Made by a program: the position numbers and the translations under genes
The notes under the pieces: model-generated
Databases searched by the model: none
What the model was told of the DNA's origin: nothing
What the model saw: the letters and a program-made list of their open reading frames with translations, nothing else
Part shown: one piece after another, positions 34,662-45,640 of the stretch
Layout: every line of letters begins with the position of its first letter
Position numbering within the stretch: position 1 is the stretch's first letter
NCBI GenBank assembly: GCA_018398585.1
Contig: JAGTTD010000019.1
Coordinates: 4,253,702 to 4,317,701, forward strand
Origin: Simmondsia chinensis
Lineage: Eukaryota > Streptophyta > Magnoliopsida > Caryophyllales > Simmondsiaceae
DNA: 64,000 nt
Direction of reading: 5' to 3'

Positions 34662-35216
34662 ATTTGCTGTGCAAGAGATGATTTTTGAGTCATGAAACAT
34701 ATCTTGGAAATAAATTCAGGTCTATGTGTAAGGACCACGATAAATAAGTTGTTGACCTTTTTTTTTCGTGTGGTTAAGGTATTGTGTCATGTCAATAAGG
34801 CTTTAGTGTCAAGCAATGTTATTATCAAATAATATTACAATGCATGGCTTATGGGATAAGTTGTCGTATGGGTGGGTTTGTGTTTCAACATCGAGAGTTT
34901 TGGGGAAGATGGACTATTAGGGGAATAGTGCTATCTTCGTGGATATTGTAATCCTTTAAATCACTATTTGATGTAGTTGATGGTGTATGATTGGTAAGTA
35001 TCTATAGTAGATAACTTTGGAGACGGGGTCTTCTGATGTGGCATCTTGTTTGTTTTATTATTGTACTTGGTGTAATAGGTGTAGATCTATAATATGGGAT
35101 GTAGGCATAGGTAACTCTTGCTCTTTTTTGGTTTTTGTTCTGTTTTTGTCTTGATCTCTGCCTACTCAGGTACAGTCTCGAGTTCCACCCTTGTGGAATG
35201 CTGGTTTTCATATTGC
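34662..35216. other. 3' flank of the dioxygenase pseudogene
   Basis: The first ~200 bp match the 3' flank of the intact gene. The rest, up to the target duplication of the next element, holds no gene. Confidence 0.5.
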
Positions 35217-35221
35217 GATTA

Positions 35222-37336
35222 TGATGTATTCACTTGGATTACACCAAGAAATTGAGAGAGAATAGAGGTAGGAAGAAGAAGGAGAGTTAGGGTTAGAAAT
35301 TTGGGGAAAGAAAGAGAGAGAGAGAAACCGTCGAGAGGGGAGGAGAGAGAAAAGTGTTTTTTATTAATTGCCAAAAATGATTATTACAAGTAATTATTTA
35401 TACTAAAATGTTATTACACTCAATTACTTGTATCAATACTCCCCCACCCCCCCTAGACGTACCTTATCCTCAAGGAATAAAAGGCAGAAAATAAAAAACA
35501 TAGCTTAGTATAGCCCACACAAGGTACGGTGCTCCGAATTCCAAGTGAATTGCATTTGTAAACGGTCAAAGTCCCAAACGATTGGACTGAGAGTGGTCAA
35601 CCATTGAACGCCGAGGACCATATCATAGCCTCGTAAAGTGATCAATAGGACGTCACTAACATATGCATGACCCTGGGCGGTCCAACGAAAATCAAAACAC
35701 ATCTCCGAGCAAACAATATGATTCCCATCGGCTACCACAACCGACAAGACCGGAATGGGGTGATCACACATCCCAACCAACGAGCCTTTGCAGAATCCAG
35801 GAAATTATGCGTACTCCCACTATCGATAAGGATGAGAAGTGGCTGGAGACGAAAATATCCCGTAATCCGCATAGTACCACGGGACGAAGCGCCGGCCAAA
35901 GCATGACACGATATGTGTGGAATCTCCTCAACCGAAGGCGCACCCGGATCTAACAGTAAATCCCTGGGATCCACTTCCTCATTGCCGACTGAGCCGAAAA
36001 TCATCTTTAATTGAGGATTCTTGAACTTACGGAATTTCATGTGACTCGGGGTGAATGATTCGTTACAAAAGAAATATAAGCCTTTTACTCTACGATCTTT
36101 AATCTCAACCGCCGAGATAGTACGGCCCTCATGATTAAGAGTACGGGAAGCCATGCTCGAATCCGAAGAAGAGGGGACAACCGAACCCTGTGTGGAGGAG
36201 GAAATGATAGGACCACTTAAAGGACGAACGGAAGTGGAACGGGCATAGTCACTCTCCAATACCAGCGGAATAAAGAGCGAATGAGCCTCTTGCAAACGAG
36301 CCAACTGCATCGCATGGGCTAAGGTGCTCGGCTGAAGCATAAGGAACGGATATTGAATATGTTCTTTCAACCCGGTTACGAAACATGACACCAAATATGA
36401 CTCTGATAAGCTCAAGCGGGGCACCAAACGCTCAAATTTAGACTGATACTCCCGGACACTATTAACTTGACGCAATTTCATCAAATCAGACATCAGATTT
36501 TCATACACATTACCAAAATGCTGAATCAACAATGCCGAATAATCAAACCAAAGAACCTCGTTAATCGGCCCGGGGTTCGTTTTTAGAAACGTGCGATGCC
36601 ACTCCAACGCATCCGCTTCAAGATGCATCGAGGCTAGATTAACTTTGACATTATTCAGATTATTATCTAAAGAGAAGAATTGTTCTACTTTCCATATCCA
36701 ATTTTTAACCGAGTCCACACCATTAAAATGTGGAAAATAAATTTTTGCTAATCTAGTATGAAATTGATATGGAGAAGTAGTAGATGATGATATACCAGAG
36801 CCAGTAACTGAGTTGGTTACCGGAATCGGAGGCTGTGCAAGTGGTCGGCCAAGAACTCCATCACTGGAGCGCTGATTTTGTTGAATAACGTGCAAAATCT
36901 CCATAATTTTGCTCTGATCTTGCTTGAGCGAAGAGATCACGGACTGAAAACGATCCTCAAAGGCCTAAAAATGATCGTCCATCAATCTCTGCAACCTGAC
37001 CTCGGTCTCGTCCAGGCGAGCTTCGAGCCACCTCAAATCGGATATACTACGCGTGCCGTCAGCCATGGAAGTGAAGTAACGCAGCACGAACCTGAAATCT
37101 GATATCAATAATGTATTCACTTGGATTACACCAAGAAATTGAGAGAGAATAGAGGTAGAAGGAGGTGAGATAGAAGAAGAAGGAGAGTTAGGGTTAGAAA
37201 TTTGGGGAAAGAAAGAGAGAAAGAGAAACCGTCGGGAGAGGAGGAGAGAGAAAAGTGTTTTTTATTAATTGCCAAAAATGATTATTACAAGTAACTATTT
37301 ATACTAAAATGTTATTACACTCAATTACTTGTATCA
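35222..37336 (-). mobile_element. gag-protease-only LTR retrotransposon (TR-GAG-like), copy A
   Basis: The LTRs 35222-35435 (214 bp) and 37109-37336 (228 bp) differ mainly by a purine-run indel. The perfect 5-bp target duplication GATTA is at 35217-35221 and 37337-37341. On the minus strand a primer-site-like TTGATATCAGATTTCAGG follows the 5' LTR, and a G-rich purine tract (GGGGGGGTGGGGGAG) precedes the 3' LTR. The interior encodes only Ty3/gypsy-type gag and aspartic protease. There is no room for RT or integrase, so the element must have moved with enzymes supplied in trans. It sits in the 3' flank of the dioxygenase pseudogene. Confidence 0.9.
35505..37066 (-). pseudogene. gypsy-type gag-aspartic protease of copy A
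   Basis: The chosen start at 37066 gives MADGTRSISDLRWLEARLDE. A TAG near 36965 interrupts it, after which about 400 codons stay open. Landmarks are YQFHTRLAKIYFPHFNGVDS and VKNWIWKVEQFFSL (retrotransposon gag core), LVSCFVTGLKEHIQYPFLML, and a C-x2-C-like knuckle LYFFCNESFTPSHMKFRKF with the second Cys changed. The protease active site is ILIDSGSTHNFL. A frameshift near 35770 leads to LRGYDMVLGVQWLTTLSPIV, the protease C-terminal strand that normally precedes RT. The sequence stops shortly after. Confidence 0.85.
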
Positions 37337-37341
37337 GATTA

Positions 37342-37496
37342 CTTCTCTAATTATCGAAAAATATGCAATATCAACTACTATTGCAATGCATGGCTGATGC
37401 TTATATTTTAAGGAGATGAATATTGTGTCACAAAAATATGTTGAAAATAAATTAGGAAACTTAAAATTCTAGGGCCAAAAGCACTAATGTCAGACC
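37342..37496. other. rest of dioxygenase pseudogene flank up to the copia break
   Basis: CAACTACTATTGCAATGCAT and GATGCTTATATTTTAA match the far 3' flank of the intact gene (22380-22420). Copia coding resumes near 37497. Confidence 0.45.
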
Positions 37497-39160
37497 TCGG
37501 GCCTCAGCCTACCCTCATTGTCGTACCCACTACCTCGAATGTCCACCCCATGTGCACCCGCCTCAAGGACGGGATACGCAAGTCCAAACACATACTGTTT
37601 CTTGGCTCTGTGGTTGTCATACAAGAACCAACATGTTTTTCACAGGCCGTTAAGAATCCTCAGTAGCAGGAAGCCATGGATGAGGAGTTCAATGCTCTCA
37701 TTCAAAACCAGACATGGGACTTAGTTCCTGTGTTACCTTCTCAAAACGTGGTCGGTAGTACTTGGAAGTATAAGGTCAAGTATAAACCTGATGGTTGTGT
37801 TGATCAATTCAAGGCTTGCCTTGTTGCGTAAGGTTTCCATCAACGTGAGGGCCTTGACTACTTTGAAAGTTTTAGCCCTGTTGTTAAACCCACCATCATT
37901 AGGTTCATTCTTGCTCTTACTGTAACTCATAGGTGGTCCATTCGCCAACTTGATGTCAAAAATGCGTTTTTACATGGTTTTCTCAAAGAAGAGGTATACA
38001 TGCGTCAGCCTCCGAGGTTCGTTCACCCAAAATACCCGACGCATATATGCCGCCTGCGAAAAGCTCTCTATGGCCTCAAACAGGCCCCTTGAGCCTGGTT
38101 TCATAGGTTTAGTACGTTCCTCTATAGTCTTTGGTTCTACTGTAGTAAGGCTGATCCCTCATTATTTATACATTGCTCCCCCAGTAGCATCATTTGCCTA
38201 CTTTTGTATGTGGACGATATTATCCTTATTGGCTCTGACTCCTCTCTCCTCACGCGCCTCACTGCTTCTCTCTCCACACAGTTTGCCATGAAAGATCTTC
38301 GCCCCCTTTATTATTTTCTTGGTATAGAGGCCAAACTTACCAGACATGGTCTGTTTCTTTCTCAACATAAGTACACCCTGGATCTTCTGAGTAAGCATGA
38401 CATTCTTGAGGCTAAACTTATGCAAACTCCCTTACTGGCTTGTGTCCAGCTGTCTGTGTCAGATGGGTCTCTCCTATCCGATCTGACTGAGTTTTGTAGG
38501 GCTGTAGGTGCCCTCCAGTACCTCACTATGACCCGTCCAGACATCGCATATACGGTTAACTGTGTGTCTCAGTTTATGCACTCTCCCACTACTTTCCATT
38601 GGCAGATGGTTAAACGCATCCTACGGTACCTTAAGCTCACGCCCGATCATGGCCTCATCATCGCCTTGGGGTCATGCACCTCTGTCACGGCATATGCTGA
38701 CACTGACTGGGGTGGTTGTCCTGACAACCGTCACTCGACCACGGGCTTTGCTTTGTTCCTTGGCCCTAATCTCATCTCGTGGCGTGCGAAGAAGCAACCT
38801 ACTGTTGCCAAATCTTCCACTGAGTCCGAATATCTTACTATAGCTAAGGTTGTTGCTAAATGTCATTGGATCAGATACCTTATGCGCGACATAGGCCTAC
38901 GCCACACTGGCCCGATACTTGTCTACTGTGATAATGTCTCCGCTACCTACCTGGCTGCCAATCCTATCTCTAATGATCTCAGCAAGCATGTAGATGTTGA
39001 CTTTCATTATATTGGTGAGAAGGTTGTTAAGGGTGATATCCAGGTTCGGTACACACCTACTACCAAACAGGTTGCTGACATATTCACCAAAGGGTTGGCT
39101 ATTGATCACTTCTGCTTTCATAAAGCCAATCTGCATGTAGGTCCCCCTCGCACATATTGA
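37497..39160 (+). pseudogene. copia reverse transcriptase and RNase H, second half of the split element
   Basis: It begins with the linker before RT (HPMCTRLKDGIRKSK) and continues [63 protein letters not shown] (catalytic YVDD), FAMKDLRPLYYFLGIEAKL, VGALQYLTMTRPDIAYTVN, ADTDWGGCPDNRHSTTG, SSTESEYLTIAKVVAKCHWI and TKQVADIFTKGL to the stop at 39158-39160. Frame breaks near 37830, 38090 and 38200 precede a clean 318-codon stretch. The order and strand continue the gag-integrase half at 29150-31556. Confidence 0.87.
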
Positions 39161-39167
39161 GGGGGCA

Positions 39168-39373
39168 TATTAGGATATATTATATTAATTTTATTCTGAT
39201 ATTATTCTAATATTACCCTGATATTATTCTAATAATATTCTGTAATTATTCATGTACTCTTTACTATAAATATATACCTTAGCAACTCTATTGGGTATGC
39301 TCACTAACTCATACTCTCACAGTTTCCATGATAGTGGAGGAGGCGCAGACGTGTGTCAGTGCATTTCCTAACA
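39168..39373 (+). repeat. 3' LTR of the split copia element
   Basis: The purine tract GAGGGGGCA (39059-39067 offset within the line ending 39167) precedes a 206-bp segment starting TATTAGGATATATT and ending TTTCCTAACA. A change of TG to TA at the first bases is likely. Its 5' partner is not in the window. Confidence 0.65.
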
Positions 39374-39378
39374 TTAAG

Positions 39379-40258
39379 TGTTGGACTTGCTGTGTGAAAA
39401 CTAATTTTATATTGTTATATATCAAGTTCATTAAACAGAGGATTGGGCTGATTCTGGTAATTTTTGTTGTAAAACAGTAAATAGAAACAGCAGTAAACTA
39501 TCAAACATAGCAACGAAATCGATAAAGTAAGAAAAGATCTTACAAAGCGAGTAACCACCCCGTGGTATAAGCCACTGTTCTAAAAGACGATTTCGTCGTT
39601 GCTATGATGCATACAGAGTAACCAGCGGCCATTCTCCAGGATTAACGCAATCCGACATTTAACGTGCACTCGTTAGACGCCGGGAGGATGCCAAGAAAAC
39701 TTTGCCCGAACTTAAAGATGAATTTAGAGGAGAAGACAGTAGACGAAGATTAGAAGAGAACAGCGAGTTTTGGATTATCTGAGAATGAGCTAGAGTGAGG
39801 TTATTTATAGCCGAAGATTATGACTGTTGGAGCAATCCAACAGCCACCTTGGAGAGACGTGTCCCAAGGGTAAGCTTGGGGAAAGATGCGTCAGTAAAGG
39901 GGCAATAATGGACGTCATAGGGAGGCGTGTCTCTTGGGTAGTACCAGAGCAACATTGGGAGATCAAACCATGCAGTTTTACGAGGTGCTAAAAATACCCG
40001 TTTTAAAAAACTGATTTCCGATAAAATAAAAATACCCGTAATAAAAAGGACACTCACACCCACCCTCGCCCGAACAAGGAGCTGCGGGCGGTGGGCGTGT
40101 GGTTACCCACTTTCTCTCACTCATTACTTAGTTCAAGTCCTTGCTTTTCAAGGCCATATATAGACTACCCTTCCCCTCTCTATACTTTCTATGTGGGATG
40201 TGGGTTTTAAATCAAGTTATCAATTTTCGATGTGCTAAGCTTTGTTACATTTCCAACA
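39379..40258. repeat. possible solo LTR
   Basis: About 880 bp starting TGTTGGACTTGC and ending TTACATTTCCAACA, so its ends are TGTTGGA...TCCAACA, an LTR-like short inverted repeat. It has promoter-like words (GCCATATATAGAC). No target duplication is seen and no internal domain adjoins it, so the call is tentative. Confidence 0.4.
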
Positions 40259-40379
40259 ATCTCAACTGATAAATTAGGGTTTCTTTGAGTGCTTTTAAAT
40301 ATTTTTTTTACTTACACAACATAAATACATGCTTGACCTTTTAACCAAACATGACATTCCAATGGATCGCCTCTAGAGT

Positions 40380-40861
40380 GGGTGGAAAATTTCAAAAGAA
40401 AGTGTGGATTACATTCTTCTTCGTAATTATATCGGAGATCTGGAATTCAAGGAATCAAATCATTTTTCAAGAGAACCATTAGAACCTCAAAAACACTGAA
40501 TGGGTAATTAAGGTCAGATTAGGCTTCTGGGTTAAAGCTTGGTGTAGCTCATTTCAGTATCCTCCAGTAGATTCAGCTTGCAACATACAGTGCTTCAAAA
40601 CTTGGTTGCCGAGTCCATGAGTTGCACTCAATGAACCTGTAAGAATTGAGTTGCAACTAGTGCATTTAGGTGGGTTCTGTTACATGATCTGGGGTGGGAG
40701 GCCTGGCTTTTTGTCTCTGCAGCCAGGAACCTAGTTTTTGCTTTAATGATACATTTCTATTTGTGTATTGCTTTTGTTTGTTGGTCTTCTTCGGGTCCCT
40801 TTTTTTGGGATGCCGTGCTTTGTGTTCCAAGCTTGTCTCGTTATTTATCAAAAAAAAAAAA
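40380..40861 (+). mobile_element. L1-type LINE 3' end with poly(A)
   Basis: Coding traces VISEIWNSRNQIIFQENH and WVIKVRLGFWVKAWC match the C-terminal tail of plant L1 ORF2, followed by a T/G-rich 3' UTR ending GTCTCGTTATTTATC and an A run (40850-40861). Stops are present. Confidence 0.7.
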
Positions 40862-40864
40862 AAT

Positions 40865-41095
40865 CAAAGCCAAATATGTGCAAACTCCAATTAAAGCTCG
40901 GGCACAGCCATCCCGTATATATTGATGGGAAATTACTCGCAAACCTCATCGCGAGTAGAAGTATGGTGGGAGCATTACAATATTTAAATATGGCTCGTCC
41001 TAATATAAGTTACTTTGTTAACCGTGTATTCTAGTTTACAAATGCTCACAAGTCTTCTTGTTGGAAAATGGTAAAACACATCTTAGTATCCACAT
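40865..41095 (+). pseudogene. copia reverse transcriptase fragment
   Basis: AKYVQTPIKARAQPSRIYID then SMVGALQYLNMARPNISYFV and HKSSCWKMVKHILV match the copia segment between RT and RNase H. Both ends are truncated. The poly(A) of the preceding L1 abuts it. Confidence 0.75.
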
Positions 41096-41612
41096 CAGAA
41101 AAACAAAATAATATCACAAGCAAGCAAAATATGATTGCAAGCTATGTATTAAGTGTGATCTGATCCAAGCCCCTAGACATCTAGGGGGTTTAGGTGTTGG
41201 AGACCCACTCATTAAGAATGTTGCACTACTTTTTAGGAGGTGGTGGCGTTTTTCCGAGGAGGGTTCATCTCTAAGAAAGAAAGTCGTATGCTCGATTCAT
41301 GGTGGGAGTCCACAAGATTTTCTCCCACTCCACGCAGATAGCTCGATCCGTGGCCTATGGGCTACAATTTCTGAAGTCATGGATTCATTTAAAATCCTGC
41401 AGCAGGTGGTAAGTACTTTGAGGTTAAAACTTGGCGATGGATCTAAGATTAAGTTTTGGAGCCATAAGTGGGTGGGTGGATGGGTGGGGAAAGATACTCT
41501 TGAGCATCAATTCCCGAACTTATTTGGAGTTTCGCTTCAAAAGGACAACTTTGTTGCTCAGATGGGTATATGGGATTGGTATGAATGGAGATGGATCTTT
41601 CCTTACCAAAGA

Positions 41613-41789
41613 GGGTACTAACACACCATCACCGGATCCCATTAAAACTCCGAAGTTAAGCATGTCTGGGCGAAAGCAGTACCAAGATGGGTGACCTCCT
41701 AGGAAGTCCTCACCCTCAGATTAGGGGCACTCAAAAACAGCCTCTCTTCAAGGTAATACCCTAAAAGGGGAAGGCTACATACATCCGCC
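41613..41789 (+). mobile_element. 5S rRNA-headed SINE, copy 1 (truncated)
   Basis: Bases about 41616-41712 follow plant 5S rRNA closely (CCGGATCCCATTAAAACTCC, GAAGTTAAGCATGTCTGGGC, CAAGATGGGTGACCTCCTAG), covering the internal pol III control region but lacking the first ~16 bases. It continues GGGGCACTCAAAAACAGCC and GGGGAAGGCTACATACATCC, the same 3' UTR motif as the RTE LINEs. It interrupts the L1 ORF2 without changing its frame register. No target duplication is clear and the CAA/TTG tail is missing. Confidence 0.75.
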
Positions 41790-42336
41790 TTGTGTAGGTT
41801 TTTACTTGGAGAGGAACCTAATCTTGCTCTTCTCCATGATTTGCTTCGTGGAATATCACCTAACCCGGGTTCCGAAGACCGAGCTTGGTGGAACAAGGAT
41901 AGTAGAGGATTATTTTCAGTTAGGTCATTTGTGGATGTTGTTATGTTAACCTCTCCTCAATCCCATACACTTGATCACTTGGTCTGCAGTGTGTGGAAAG
42001 GTTTGGCTCCCCCGAAGGTTGAAATATTAATTTGGATGGTGTTGCTTGGAAAGATGAATACAAAAGAGAGGTTGCGGAACATTGGTATCATTCAAGAACA
42101 TGAAAAATGGTGCCCTCTCTGCAGGGTAAAGCAAGAAAATGTCAATCATCTCTTTCTAGGATGCAAGGTATCGTGGACATTGTAGTGTGCATGTCTTGAT
42201 GGATTGGGTATCATCTTAGTCCATTAAAGATCACTTCTCTCAGTGGATTTTGTGTAGGATTGGGGGTAAATTTTTGAAGAAGGTTTGGCTCTCGCTCTTT
42301 TTTGTTGTTGTTTGGGAGATTTGGTGTGCTAAGAAC

Positions 42337-42566
42337 TCATTAGAACCGGATCCAATTAGAACTTTGAAGTTAAGCACGCTTGGACGAGAGTGGCATCAAG
42401 ATGGGTGACCTCCTGGAAAATCATCGTGTTGTACCTCAAGTTGGAGGTTCTCGGAAACAGCCTCCCTTTAGGGTACCCCAAAGAGGGAAGGCTGCATACA
42501 TCCCCCCTCCCCCGGGCCTCAAAAACCCTGCTTAGGCGGGAGCCCTTGGGGCACTGGGAATGTTGC
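42337..42566 (+). mobile_element. 5S rRNA-headed SINE, copy 2 with target duplication
   Basis: It is flanked by TTTGGTGTGCTAAGAAC (42320-42336) and TTTGGTGTGCTAGGAAC (42567-42583), a 17-bp duplication with one mismatch. The head (about 42345-42440) is 5S-like (CCGGATCCAATTAGAACTTT, GAAGTTAAGCACGCTTGG, AAGATGGGTGACCTCCTGG). The tail (42450-42566) matches the RTE LINE 3' end: TCTCGGAAACAGCCTCCC, GGGAAGGCTGCATACATCC, GGCGGGAGCCCTTGGGGCAC, then TGGGAATGTTGC. The 230-bp composite with a duplication shows it integrated as one unit, presumably copied by RTE machinery. Confidence 0.85.
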
Positions 42567-43029
42567 TTTGGTGTGCTAGGAACAAAATTGTCTTCGAGCA
42601 CGCCCAATGGGTTGCTAAAGACGTACTTTAGTCGGTCAAAATAAAACTTGATTTTTGGGTCAAGACTTGGTGTAACTCATTCCTCCTATTCTCTGGTAAA
42701 GGCTGCCTGTAATTTAGACTGCTTCAAGCACTAGTCCCCACAGAGGTGACCTGTTGTGGTTGTCGTTGTTGTAGGCGCGCTGTTGTTGCTTTTCTTTTGT
42801 CGTTGCTCTCATGCTAGTGAGAATGCATTATGAGCCTTGGGGTGGTGTTTGTTGTCTTGTATTTTTTTTTTTTTTTTTTTTTTTGTGACTCGTTCTTTGG
42901 TTCCTTGTTTCAGGACGCCATGTCTTGTATTTCGAGCTTTGCTCATTATTTATCCAAAAAAAAAGCTATTACCACCAAATGACAAGATTTTTTTTAATGT
43001 ATTTTCAGTCTTAATATAATAATATTGTT

Positions 43030-43830
43030 TCAGTACTTATTCTTCAATTAATTGGTCGAGGGTTTTCATTTCTTATGAAAAATATTTTTTAAACATCTTT
43101 TACTTCTATCAAATCATCCAAGAATTAAATAAAGCATTTATGATTTTTTTTTTTTTTTGGAAAAATTAAAACATTTAGATAAATTTTTAAACCGCATCTA
43201 AATTTATAGTAAAAAAAACCCTAAGTTTTTAATAGTATAATGAAATTTTTAATTCTTTTTCTTTTTCCTATTGAAGCTTGTAGAAGGGTGTTTTTTTTTT
43301 TTTTTTTTTTTAACATTAAGCTTGCAGAAGTTTCGAAATTAGCATACACTGTTGAAGATCACATGCAGTGGGCACTCGCACCTCATGAAAACTATTTTTT
43401 TATTTTTAAATTATTTTTATATTTTATTATTTAATTAATCATTAGGTAATGTATAATTTGAAGGTATTGCATAAAAAATTTGTTATTTGAAGCAGAGAGT
43501 TTCACACTCACAAGCAAGGAAAGAGCGAGGAATGAGGGAAAACGACTGCTTTACATAACATAGGGAAAGGGATTAAATAGAGAACTGTACTGGAAATACT
43601 AAACCTAATACTAATTATAAATTACTAATTAGCCCCAAAAATAATTAAAAAATTCCTAAATACAAATATGGTAATACTCTTAACAATTGCCAAGGTGGCA
43701 TCGTACTTTTAAAATAATTTTATAGATCTTACTATTTGTAATCACAACTGTCAAGAACAATTTTTATCATGACAATAATAACTCCATATGTTATATGAAG
43801 TAATAGCATTGTTAACATATGAATTAATCT
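43030..43830 (+). repeat. dispersed repeat, copy 2 (plus orientation)
   Basis: It aligns in reverse with 13800-14840: GTACTTATTCTTCAATTAA, GAAAAATATTTTTTAAACAT, CATGCAGTGGGCAC and GACAATAATAACTCCAT. It contains a long T tract (43291-43312). No gene. Confidence 0.55.
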
Positions 43831-45060
43831 ATGATTGTTTCTGTTAAATTTGGTTCAGTCAGTGAGCCAGACTCAAATGGCCCAAGCAACAAATATTTGT
43901 AGGTTCTGGATGAGAGCGGGACTCAACCATCACTTGAGAAAGCAGCCACTGGCGCGCTTAACCCGGGCTCTCCTGCAAAACGAGCAAGGCCGTCAGAGGG
44001 ACCCACCGTGGTTTGGACTGTGGGGACCCCTCCGATGCCTAAGTCAGTAGGAGAATTGATAGCAGTAATAAATAAATATGCGTAGGGTAAGTGATATTTG
44101 GTAGGCATAAGCCAGCTTGTGGAGAGGAAGAGGCACGTTGGATGATAACCGCGGAGGAGAGGGAGCAAACATGGGTCCTAGAAAAGGGAAATACGTGAGG
44201 TCTCTTGGGGAGAGGGTGAGGCATGAGGCCTTGAAGCGGGTTACCTGTGTGGGGCGTGAGGCCCCAGGTTGGATGAGGGAGAAGGCTCCATGGGGTTGGG
44301 GTTGAGTGTCGGGTGAAGGTGCCCAGAGGAGCTTAGGTTGAATGAGGGAAGTAAGGCTGGTATTTATGGGAGAGGGGGAGTTGGTTGGCACTCGGCGGTA
44401 ATGCCAGGTTGGGGTTGTACCACCTAGCTTTGCATAATGAGGAGGCGAAGGTAGCTGATTGGTTAAAGAGGAATTTGTATTGCCTGGATGATGTTACTGC
44501 CTGGATGATGGTACCGCCCAAGTGATGAGGAGGTGGTACTGCTTGATGGTGATTGGTTGAAAGGGGCGGTGGTACTGCCTGGGTTTGTGCATGATAGTAG
44601 AAAGACGGTGAGTGCACACCGTAAGTGGTGGTGAAGGCAGGCGGTAGTAGGGGAAGATGGTTGTACACTGAAGGTAGGTAGACAGTAGTTGGGATTTCGT
44701 GGTACCGTCATGGTGAGAGTAGGCTAAGACTGACGGTAATGGGAGATGAGCATGTACCGTTAGTGTGCTGATGATTGGCAAGGTTGGCGGTACCGAGGCC
44801 CGCAATAGGGTGGTACCAAGGCCAGCAATAGGGTGGTACCTCATGGTGGAGGACGCAAGAGGTACCGGGCGCCTATGTGTGTGATAGATGTGAGCGATGC
44901 TGGACACCATGTAAGCCACAGGTTGGCAGTACCGAGGTTTATGGTAACTAGGGCTCGTGGAGGTATATTTAGTGCCGCCATGCTACCACCGTCATGGCCT
45001 TACGGTAACTACTAGTCGTGAGGTGTGTAGGTTTCGCCAGATCTAGTACCGTGATTGACT
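43831..45060. other. unclassified GC-richer block with GGTACC-like repeats
   Basis: Bases 44010-44048 (GTGGGGACCCCTCCGATGCC) look like an LTR edge. From about 44400 to 45055 short motifs of the type GGTACCGCC, GTGGTACTGCCTGG and GGTACCGAGG recur irregularly. Open frames exist on both strands but none shows a known domain or convincing start, so no gene is called. Confidence 0.4.
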
Positions 45061-45640
45061 TATTGACCTAGTTTTCTTTTTTTCCAACAATGATATATTA
45101 AATTTAAATCTACGTAATATATAACTATAAATTATATGTTATTTTTTTATATAATATAATAATTTTTAATTAAATCTTAAAATATAAAAATAAATAAAAA
45201 AAAAAAAAGGTTTTATGAGGTGGTAGTACCCACCGCATGTGATGTTGACCCAAAAGTCTAATATATACGATTTGAATTTAGTCATACAATTCAACTCGTG
45301 CTTCTCATTTGCTTCTCGAAACTCTCGTTCGCATTTAAGACGTGCATCATCCCACAACATCACTTGACGAGTTCTTTTTACAAAAAAAAAATATCTAAAT
45401 TTTATGTGTGGTTTAAACAATTTGCTTAATTCTTTTAATTTTTTAAATCACACTTAAATTTTTTAAACTATTTTAATATCATCCATTAGCATACGTCGAT
45501 TTTTGCTAACATGACACTTAAGAAAATATTCTTTTTAAATATAAAATTATTTTTAAAATATTTAGAAATTTTTAAGATATTTAAACTGTTTTTCTAAATA
45601 TTTTTAAATTATCTTCAATGTAGATTTGAATTTTATAGGT
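45061..45640. repeat. dispersed repeat, copy 3, with MITE-like arm
   Basis: 45090-45370 matches 13640-13740 and 14440-14550 (CACCGCATGTGATGTT, TTTGAATTTAGTCATACAAT). 45390-45560 resembles an arm of the foldback MITE family (ACATGACACTTAAG side). An A tract lies at 45196-45208. Confidence 0.5.

Larger units (their letters stand above)
41170..42963 (+). mobile_element. L1-type LINE ORF2 C-terminal region with two SINE insertions
   Basis: It starts LGGLGVGDPLIKNVALLFRR and WWRFSEEGSSLRKKVV, then GDGSKIKFWSHKWVG. After the first SINE it continues CRFLLGEEPNLALLHDLLRG, WWNKDSRGLFSVRSFVDVV, WKGLAPPKVEILIWMVLL and the zinc-binding WCPLCRVKQENVNHLFLGC. After a gap it reads VWEIWCA, the second SINE, RNKIVFEHAQWVAKDVL and FWVKTWCNSF, then a 3' UTR and an A run ending 42963. 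The T tract at 42860-42883 is in the UTR. The order matches plant L1 ORF2 C termini. Stops show it is inactive. Confidence 0.82.

Noticed and set aside
35663..35953. Plus-strand frames inside the gag-protease element.
   Set aside because: They are shadows of the minus-strand gag-protease, which has recognisable gag and DSG motifs.
31557..37496. A definite Helitron carrying the dioxygenase pseudogene.
   Set aside because: The end dinucleotides are compatible, but no proper 3' hairpin or Rep/helicase sequence was found, so it stays a hypothesis.
41614..41712. A functional 5S rRNA gene.
   Set aside because: The 5' end is missing, several conserved bases are changed, it continues into RTE-like sequence and it interrupts a LINE, so it is a SINE head.
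44039..45015. Several 60-140 codon frames on both strands.
   Set aside because: They overlap each other, lack domains and arise from a GGTACC-like repetitive GC-richer block.
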